Below are positions 15,219 to 19,450 of a stretch of DNA of 19,450 nucleotides, piece by piece. Location: assembly GCA_035632095.1 (NCBI GenBank), contig DASQHM010000038.1, positions 1 to 19,450 of the forward strand. Reading direction: 5' to 3'. The position numbers and the translations under genes were made by a program. Position 1 is the first letter of the stretch, and every line of letters begins with the position of its first letter. The DNA comes from DASQHM01 sp035632095. Its GTDB lineage: Bacteria > Pseudomonadota > Alphaproteobacteria > Ferrovibrionales > Ferrovibrionaceae. Below the pieces are notes generated by a model that made no database searches, had not been told where the DNA came from, and saw only the letters and a list, made by a program, of their open reading frames with translations.

Positions 15219-17162
15219 ATGTGCGCGATTTCCGGATTTCTCGATCTGGCCCGAACCATGGGTCCGGACGAGCTCGAGCGCGTGGTGCGGCGCATGTCCG
15301 ACACCATGACCCATCGCGGGCCCGACGGCGAAGGCGCCTGGACCGACGCGTCGGCCGGCATCGCGCTCGGTCATCGCCGCCTGGCGATCATCGAGCTGAC
15401 CTCGGCCGGCGCCCAACCGATGCAAACGGCGAGTGGCCGTTTCGTCATCACCTACAACGGCGAAATCTTCAACTTTCTCGAGCTGCGCCAGGAGCTGGAG
15501 GCGGCGGGCCGCCGATTCCGTGCCGGTTCGGACACGGAAGTGCTGATCGAAGCCTGCGAGACCTGGGGTGTGATGGCGACGACGCGCCGGTTGATTGGCA
15601 TGTTTGCCTTCGCCGTCTGGGACCGCCGCGAACGGCGCTTATACCTCGTCCGCGACCGACTCGGCGTCAAGCCGCTTTACTGGGGCCGGCAGGGCGACCT
15701 GCTGTTCTTCGCCTCGCAGCCGAAGGCCTTTTCCGAGCATCCGGCGTGGCGCGGCGAAATCGACCGCAATGCCATCGCCGCGTGCCTGCGCTTCAACTAC
15801 ATACCGGCGCCGCTTTCGGTCTGGAAGGGCGTGCGCAAACTCAAGCCCGGCCATCTGGTCGAAATCGATCTGCACGGCGACGTGCGCGACACCTGCTACT
15901 GGGATCTGCCGGCCATCGCCGCCGCCGGCGTCGCCGACCGCGCGGCTTGGACCGAAACAGAGGCCGTCGATCGCCTGGACGCGCTGCTGCGCGATTCCGT
16001 CAAGCGGCGCATGATCTCGGATGTGCCATTGGGCGCGTTTCTGTCGGGTGGGATCGACAGCTCCACGGTCGTCGCCCTGATGCAGGCGCAGAGTCCCCGG
16101 CCGATCAAGACCTTCACCATAGGCTTCGAGGACGCGACCTATAACGAAGCGGCACACGCCAAGGCCGTGGCGCGGCATTTGAAGACCGAGCACACGGAGC
16201 TCTACGCCGAGCCCGACGACGCGCTCGACCTGGTGCCGAATATCGCCGAGTACTACGACGAGCCTTTCGCCGATGCCTCGCAGCTGCCGACCTATCTGGT
16301 CTCGCGTCTGACCCGGAAAGCGGTGACGGTGTCGCTGTCCGGCGACGGCGGCGATGAGATTTTCGCCGGCTACACGCGATACATCCTGCACCGGCGGATC
16401 GTGCGGACCCTGGGCCGCATCCCGCAGCCCATGCGGCGCGCCATCGCCGCCGCGATCCTGGCGCTGCCGCCGCCGGCGTGGAACGCGATCTTCGCTGCCT
16501 TGCCGGCGTCGCGCCGCCCGCGCCAGCCCGGGGACCGCATCCACAAATTCGCGCACATGCTCGATTTCAACGGGCCGAACGACGTCTATTGGCGGCTCAT
16601 CGGCCTATGGGACCGGATCGACCGGATCGTGCCGGGGGCGCGCGCGCCGGATGCGACCGGCGAAATGGGCGAATTCGATACGGCAGTCCCGGACTTCGTC
16701 GAGCGCATGCAATTGTTCGACGAGCTCAGCTATCTCCCCGACGACATCCTGGCCAAGGTGGATCGCGCCAGCATGGCCGTAGCCTTGGAAGCGCGCGTGC
16801 CGCTTCTCGATCATCGCGTGGTGGAATTCGGCTGGCGTCTGCCCTTCCGGATGAAATTGCGCGACGGCGGCGGCAAGTGGCTGCTCCGCCAGGTGCTCTA
16901 CCGCTACGTACCGCAGAAGCTGGTCGACCGCCCGAAGTCCGGATTTGCCGTGCCGATCGAGACGTGGCTGCGCGGGCCGCTTCGCGATTGGGCCGAGACG
17001 CTGCTCGATCCGCGCCGCCTCGCTGAGGGCGGCATGTTCGAGCCGTCGCCGATCCGCGAGCTGTGGGCGCAGCACCTGAGCGGGCGCCGTAATTGGCAAT
17101 ATCAGCTTTGGGGCGTGCTGATGATTCAGGCGTGGCGCATGCGTTGGGGCGGGTTGCGCTAG
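15219..17162 (+). CDS. asnB: AsnB-type glutamine-dependent amidotransferase, paralog 3
   Basis: This 647-residue protein is the most canonical of the three paralogs. The glutaminase domain has Cys2 (MCAISG), RGPDG (33-37), NGEIFN (80-85) and SDTEV (104-108). The synthetase domain has SGGIDSS (276-282), SGDGGDE (374-380) and the C-terminal LPDDILAKVDRASMAVALEARVPLLDHR. All family catalytic residues that can be recognised are present. It hydrolyses glutamine and channels ammonia to an adenylated carboxylate. In comparable O-antigen loci such enzymes (WbpS type) turn uronic acids into uronamides, and that is the preferred reading here. Start ATG 15219 is fixed by the need for Cys at position 2; there is no good ribosome-binding sequence, so coupling to the GT2 gene is likely. 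It is the last gene of the polysaccharide run. Confidence 0.92.
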   Translation: MCAISGFLDLARTMGPDELERVVRRMSDTMTHRGPDGEGAWTDASAGIALGHRRLAIIELTSAGAQPMQTASGRFVITYNGEIFNFLELRQELEAAGRRFRAGSDTEVLIEACETWGVMATTRRLIGMFAFAVWDRRERRLYLVRDRLGVKPLYWGRQGDLLFFASQPKAFSEHPAWRGEIDRNAIAACLRFNYIPAPLSVWKGVRKLKPGHLVEIDLHGDVRDTCYWDLPAIAAAGVADRAAWTETEAVDRLDALLRDSVKRRMISDVPLGAFLSGGIDSSTVVALMQAQSPRPIKTFTIGFEDATYNEAAHAKAVARHLKTEHTELYAEPDDALDLVPNIAEYYDEPFADASQLPTYLVSRLTRKAVTVSLSGDGGDEIFAGYTRYILHRRIVRTLGRIPQPMRRAIAAAILALPPPAWNAIFAALPASRRPRQPGDRIHKFAHMLDFNGPNDVYWRLIGLWDRIDRIVPGARAPDATGEMGEFDTAVPDFVERMQLFDELSYLPDDILAKVDRASMAVALEARVPLLDHRVVEFGWRLPFRMKLRDGGGKWLLRQVLYRYVPQKLVDRPKSGFAVPIETWLRGPLRDWAETLLDPRRLAEGGMFEPSPIRELWAQHLSGRRNWQYQLWGVLMIQAWRMRWGGLR

Positions 17163-17170
17163 GCGCGCGC

Positions 17171-17200
17171 TTGCTGGCGCGAGCCGCCGGGCGCTAGAGT
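17171..17200 (+). promoter_or_regulatory. Putative sigma-70 promoter for the VOC gene
   Basis: TTGCTG (17171-17176) and TAGAGT (17195-17200) are separated by 18 bases and lie in the 80-base gap before the VOC gene. The -10 matches four of six consensus bases and the -35 matches its first three. The position, about 43 bases ahead of the ATG, is sensible. This would make the VOC gene a separate unit from the polysaccharide operon. Confidence 0.42.
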
Positions 17201-17217
17201 CGAAGTCATCGCCCGGC
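17186..17217 (+). terminator. GC-only hairpin after the polysaccharide operon
   Basis: GCCGGGCG (17186-17193) pairs perfectly with CGCCCGGC (17210-17217) around a 16-base loop, starting 24 bases after the last amidotransferase stop. No T-run follows. It may stop or stabilise the operon transcript. It overlaps the putative -10 element at 17195-17200, so at most one of the two readings may be functional. Confidence 0.35.
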
Positions 17218-17232
17218 CCAAGCCAGGCATTC

Positions 17233-17238
17233 GGAGGA
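17233..17238 (+). promoter_or_regulatory. Shine-Dalgarno GGAGGA before the VOC gene
   Basis: GGAGGA lies four bases before ATG 17243 and fixes that start. It contrasts with the overlap-dependent starts of the upstream operon and supports an independent transcript. Confidence 0.7.
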
Positions 17239-17242
17239 AACC

Positions 17243-17929
17243 ATGAACAAGCCCGACGGCGTGCATCATCTCGCGATTACCACCGCCGACATCAAGACGC
17301 AGATCGCATACTTCAGCGATGTGCTCGGCATGGAGCTGGTGGCGCTATATTGGATGCACGGCGTGCAGGGCGCATGGCACGGCTTCATGAAGCTGAACGA
17401 CCATAGCTCCATTGCCTTCGTGCAGACGCCGGACATTCCGAAGATCGCGCGCCAGATCGGCGTCACCCATGCCGGCAATCCGGGTGCACCCTGCGCCGGC
17501 GGAGCCATGCAGCATCTGGCGCTCAACGCGCGCGACGAGACGGAATTGATGACGCTGCGCGACCGCATCCGCTCGCGCGGCATCAACGTGTTCGGCCCGA
17601 TCGACCATGGCTTCTGCAAGTCGATCTATTTCGCGGGCCCGGAGAATCTCAGTCTCGAAATATCGACGTCGCGCGCCGCAATCGATTCCCGGGCATGGAT
17701 CGATCCGGAGGTGGTGCGGCTTGCCGGAATCTCGGAAACCGAGCTGGCCCGCTACAAGTCGCCGCAGCGCTACGAGGGCAAGGGCGGAACGGTGCCGCAG
17801 CCGCCGTATGATCCGGCAAGGCCCCACATGGTCTACCCCGAGCGGCGCTACAAGGAAATGCTGGCGACTCCGGACGCCGAATACACGCGCCAGCGCAGCG
17901 AGACGACGCCGCCGGTCAAGGTAGCCTAG
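17243..17929 (+). CDS. VOC superfamily protein (glyoxalase/extradiol dioxygenase fold)
   Basis: This 228-residue protein has two beta-alpha-beta-beta-beta modules. Module one opens with GVHHLAITTADIKTQIAYFSDVLGMEL (6-31). Module two has MQHLALNARDETEL (88-101) and closes with YFAGPENLSLEIS (128-140). His8 or His9, His90 and Glu138 sit where extradiol dioxygenases carry their 2-His-1-Glu metal triad. A metal-dependent dioxygenase, isomerase or lyase on a small molecule is likely; the substrate is unknown. The C-terminal 75 residues (PEVVRLAGISETELARYKSPQRY onward) form a proline- and charge-rich tail beyond the VOC fold, ending VKVA. A strong GGAGGA precedes it, and it converges on a - strand lipoprotein gene 28 bases later. 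There is no functional link to the polysaccharide genes. Confidence 0.85.
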   Translation: MNKPDGVHHLAITTADIKTQIAYFSDVLGMELVALYWMHGVQGAWHGFMKLNDHSSIAFVQTPDIPKIARQIGVTHAGNPGAPCAGGAMQHLALNARDETELMTLRDRIRSRGINVFGPIDHGFCKSIYFAGPENLSLEISTSRAAIDSRAWIDPEVVRLAGISETELARYKSPQRYEGKGGTVPQPPYDPARPHMVYPERRYKEMLATPDAEYTRQRSETTPPVKVA

Positions 17930-17949
17930 CCGACCGCTTCAGCGGCCGG
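17930..17949. terminator. Bidirectional hairpin between convergent genes
   Basis: CCGACCGC (17930-17937), loop TTCA, GCGGCCGG (17942-17949) forms an eight-pair stem with one A-C mismatch when read as + strand RNA. In - strand RNA the same position is a G-U wobble, so the stem is unbroken. It begins one base after the VOC stop and lies eight bases past the lipoprotein stop. There is no T-run, as is common in GC-rich genomes. A shared terminator is the best reading. Confidence 0.5.
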
Positions 17950-17957
17950 GGGGCGCG

Positions 17958-18533
17958 CTACATTCCGCCGCCGCCCGCGCCGCCGCCTTTGGCGGAGCCG
18001 GGGTTGTGCGCCGGAAGCAGGTTGATGACCACCTGGTTCATCAACTCGCGCATCGCCGGATCGGCCGGATCGGAGATCGGCGGTCCGGCCGCAACCAGGG
18101 TCGAGGCCATGCGCCGCCCGACGCAAAACGTCGCCTGCACGCGGCCGAAATCGCCGCCGGCCGGGATCGCCGCATCGTCGCTGTCCGCGCAGGTTCGCTG
18201 GGTGCCGCCTGCGACGGCCGCGGCTCCGAATACCAGAACGACGCGATAGGTTTCGGCCGTCGTGCCGCTTGCGACGAAATGGCCTTGACCGACCCAGCCC
18301 GGCATGGTCATGGCATTCGCCACAGCGGCCGCTCCGCCGGGCGTACCGGCCGCAACACCCCGCACCATCACCGGAATGCTGCCGCGGCCGGCCGCGACGC
18401 GAACCATGCCCGGGTCGTACAGGCTTTCGAAGTAGGCGCCGCTGACCTGGGTGTTGGCGCCGGCGCAGCCGGTCAACAGCAGCCAGGCGGCGAAGGTAGC
18501 GACCGTCGATTTCCGGATCGAGCACCGCGTCAT
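17958..18533 (-). CDS. Predicted lipoprotein of unknown function
   Basis: This 191-residue protein has a lipoprotein signal: basic MTRCSIRKS, a hydrophobic stretch to about residue 20, then the lipobox L20-T-G-C23, so Cys23 would be lipidated after signal peptidase II cleavage. The start is set by AGGAGAT (18541-18547 on the - strand) seven bases ahead; an in-frame ATG 12 codons upstream lacks such support and would put the signal peptide too far in. The mature part has no domain I recognise. It contains CADSDD and TFCVGRRM, whose two Cys could form a disulfide, and an ALMNQVV-like helix (MRELMNQVVINLL) before a glycine-rich tail (AKGGGAGGGGM). It is probably anchored in the periplasm. Function unknown. 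Confidence 0.72.
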   Translation of the reverse strand: MTRCSIRKSTVATFAAWLLLTGCAGANTQVSGAYFESLYDPGMVRVAAGRGSIPVMVRGVAAGTPGGAAAVANAMTMPGWVGQGHFVASGTTAETYRVVLVFGAAAVAGGTQRTCADSDDAAIPAGGDFGRVQATFCVGRRMASTLVAAGPPISDPADPAMRELMNQVVINLLPAHNPGSAKGGGAGGGGM

Positions 18534-18540
18534 GAGTTCG

Positions 18541-18547
18541 ATCTCCT
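18541..18547 (-). promoter_or_regulatory. Shine-Dalgarno AGGAGAT for the lipoprotein gene
   Basis: Read on the - strand, AGGAGAT lies seven bases before the ATG at 18533. It selects this start over the upstream in-frame ATG at 18569. Confidence 0.65.
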
Positions 18548-18658
18548 GGCGCCGCAGCGCCGGTCCCATCTGCCGGCGCCTCGATCATGCACACGCGCCG
18601 GATGAGATGCTAGCGCGCCGAATCCCGGTCACGTGCATTTGACAGGATGTGAGCAGGC

Positions 18659-18679
18659 CGCGAGACCGTCCGTCTCGCG
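18659..18679 (-). terminator. Hairpin downstream of the LLM-class oxidoreductase
   Basis: CGCGAGAC (18659-18666) pairs perfectly with GTCTCGCG (18672-18679) around a five-base loop. On the - strand it starts five bases after the oxidoreductase stop at 18685. No T-run follows, so it is a probable but non-classical terminator. The rest of the 151-base gap to the lipoprotein start (18534-18684) shows no convincing promoter. Confidence 0.5.
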
Positions 18680-18684
18680 CCGCC

Positions 18685-19450
18685 TCAGGCGCTGTCGAGG
18701 ACGCCTTTTCCTTTGGCCGAAGTGCTTCGAAACGCCGGCATGACTTCGGCCGCGAAGACGCGAAGCGCATGCTTCGAGCCGGTCACATCCACCAGCAGGA
18801 CGTTCTCGACGCCACCCGCCTCGAGCCGCTTTAAGCGCTCGATGACTTCGCTCGGCGTGCCGATGAGCGCCGCGTCCTCGCCGGCGATGTCGGTGTCGGC
18901 GAAGCTCGAAGGATTACGATAGCGCTCGGCGCCCGGTCCGCGCGCCAAACCGCCGATCTGCTTCAGCACTTGCGCGCGCAACGCATAGGCGTGGCTTCGC
19001 TCCGCCTCCGTGGTGACGATGTGAAGGCCGCGCGTCACGCCGACCCGCGCGGGGTCGAACGTGCCGCCCACCCGCTCCATTTCGGTCCGGTATGCGGCGA
19101 CGCGATCGATGGTCAGGTTGATCGAACCGATCTGATCGAGCAGCAGGTTGAAACCATCGCGTGCCGCGCGCCGGATCGATTCGAAGCTGCCCGCGCCCAT
19201 CCAGAACGGCGGATGCGGCTGCTGCAGCGGCCGCGGCTCGACGACGATGTCGTCGAAATGCCAGTGCTTGCCGTGGTGCGAAAAGCGTCCGTCGGTGCTC
19301 CAGGCCTTGCGCAGCACCTCGACGGCTTCGTCGAAGCGCTCGTTGGCCTCGCCCATCGGGATGCAGAAGCCCGAAAATTCGCCGTCGCGGTAGCCCTTGC
19401 CGATGCCGAAATCGAACCGGCCGCCGGACAAAAGGTCGAGGGTCGCGGCC
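18685..19450 (-). CDS. LLM-class flavin-dependent oxidoreductase, start cut by window end
   Basis: The - strand frame is open to the window edge, so the N-terminus lies beyond 19450. About 254 residues are visible, against roughly 330-380 for the family. Near the edge it reads LDLLSGGRFDFGIGKGY, the family's most recognisable motif, followed by ANERFDEAVEVLRKAW, a GKHWHFDDI segment, and PHPPFWMGAGSFESIRRAA, all typical of bacterial luciferase-like monooxygenases. These use reduced FMN to oxidise small organic molecules, with reductase partners elsewhere; some are F420-dependent. The C-terminal IGTPSEVIERLKRLEAGGV helix and strand also fit. The substrate is unknown. It may share a - strand unit with the lipoprotein gene, but a hairpin and about 150 bases separate them. 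Confidence 0.85.
   Translation of the reverse strand, partial: AATLDLLSGGRFDFGIGKGYRDGEFSGFCIPMGEANERFDEAVEVLRKAWSTDGRFSHHGKHWHFDDIVVEPRPLQQPHPPFWMGAGSFESIRRAARDGFNLLLDQIGSINLTIDRVAAYRTEMERVGGTFDPARVGVTRGLHIVTTEAERSHAYALRAQVLKQIGGLARGPGAERYRNPSSFADTDIAGEDAALIGTPSEVIERLKRLEAGGVENVLLVDVTGSKHALRVFAAEVMPAFRSTSAKGKGVLDSA

Noticed and set aside
3336..17162. The three amidotransferases as housekeeping asparagine synthetases
   Set aside because: Housekeeping copies are usually single and stand apart; here all three are embedded in a glycan operon and differ from one another.
18006..18605. A + strand frame overlapping the lipoprotein gene
   Set aside because: The - strand frame has a lipobox, a good ribosome-binding site and a terminator-like hairpin; the + strand translation is Arg/His-rich without motifs.
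18607..18635. - strand promoter for the lipoprotein (TAGCAT with CACGTG 17 bases upstream)
   Set aside because: The -35 position does not resemble TTGACA and the -10 match is weak; not enough to call.
18639..18644. TTGACA on the + strand as a promoter -35 element
   Set aside because: No acceptable -10 lies 16-18 bases downstream, and there is no + strand gene after it.
1..19450. CRISPR array, insertion sequence, prophage, tRNA or rRNA
   Set aside because: No regularly spaced repeats, transposase or integrase motifs, terminal inverted repeats, or structured RNA genes were seen on either strand.

Overview
The window is GC-rich, compact bacterial DNA. Nearly every base is coding, neighbouring genes overlap by 1-4 bases, and GTG starts are common. 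Gene content and style fit an alphaproteobacterium (Rhodospirillales/Hyphomicrobiales-like). That assignment is an inference from composition and gene types; no rRNA, tRNA or other taxonomic marker is present.

Positions 1-17162 hold part of one surface-polysaccharide biosynthesis locus, all on the + strand. In order: a GT4 glycosyltransferase cut by the window start; a SAM methyltransferase; a Wzx/MATE-type flippase; an AsnB-type amidotransferase; a hexapeptide-repeat acyltransferase; a methyltransferase with an N-terminal Trm112-like segment; a second AsnB-type amidotransferase; a GT4-like glycosyltransferase; a non-hydrolysing UDP-GlcNAc 2-epimerase (WecB/WbpI type); a third methyltransferase; another GT4 glycosyltransferase; a Gfo/Idh/MocA dehydrogenase of WbpB/WlbA type; a GT2 glycosyltransferase; and a third AsnB-type amidotransferase. 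The likely logic is this. The epimerase and dehydrogenase contribute to an amino-sugar or aminouronate nucleotide sugar. Four glycosyltransferases assemble a repeat unit on a lipid carrier. The acyltransferase, three methyltransferases and three amidotransferases decorate it. The flippase exports it. No Wzy polymerase, initiating phosphosugar transferase, chain-length regulator or UDP-sugar 6-dehydrogenase is visible, so the locus must extend upstream or be supplemented elsewhere.

Positions 17163-19450 are unrelated to the polysaccharide locus. A likely promoter precedes a VOC (glyoxalase/extradiol dioxygenase fold) protein on the + strand. Convergent to it, across a small shared hairpin, is a gene for a short predicted lipoprotein on the - strand. 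Upstream of that is a - strand flavin-dependent LLM-class (luciferase-like) oxidoreductase cut by the window end.

The most notable feature is three divergent AsnB-like enzymes in one glycan locus next to WbpB- and WbpI-like genes. This points to a glycan with amidated uronic acids or similar amide groups. It extends a known theme (WbpS-type amidation of uronates) rather than being a clearly new system. A possible frameshift or tiny coupling ORF at the start of the first methyltransferase is also worth checking. No CRISPR array, mobile element, tRNA or rRNA was seen.
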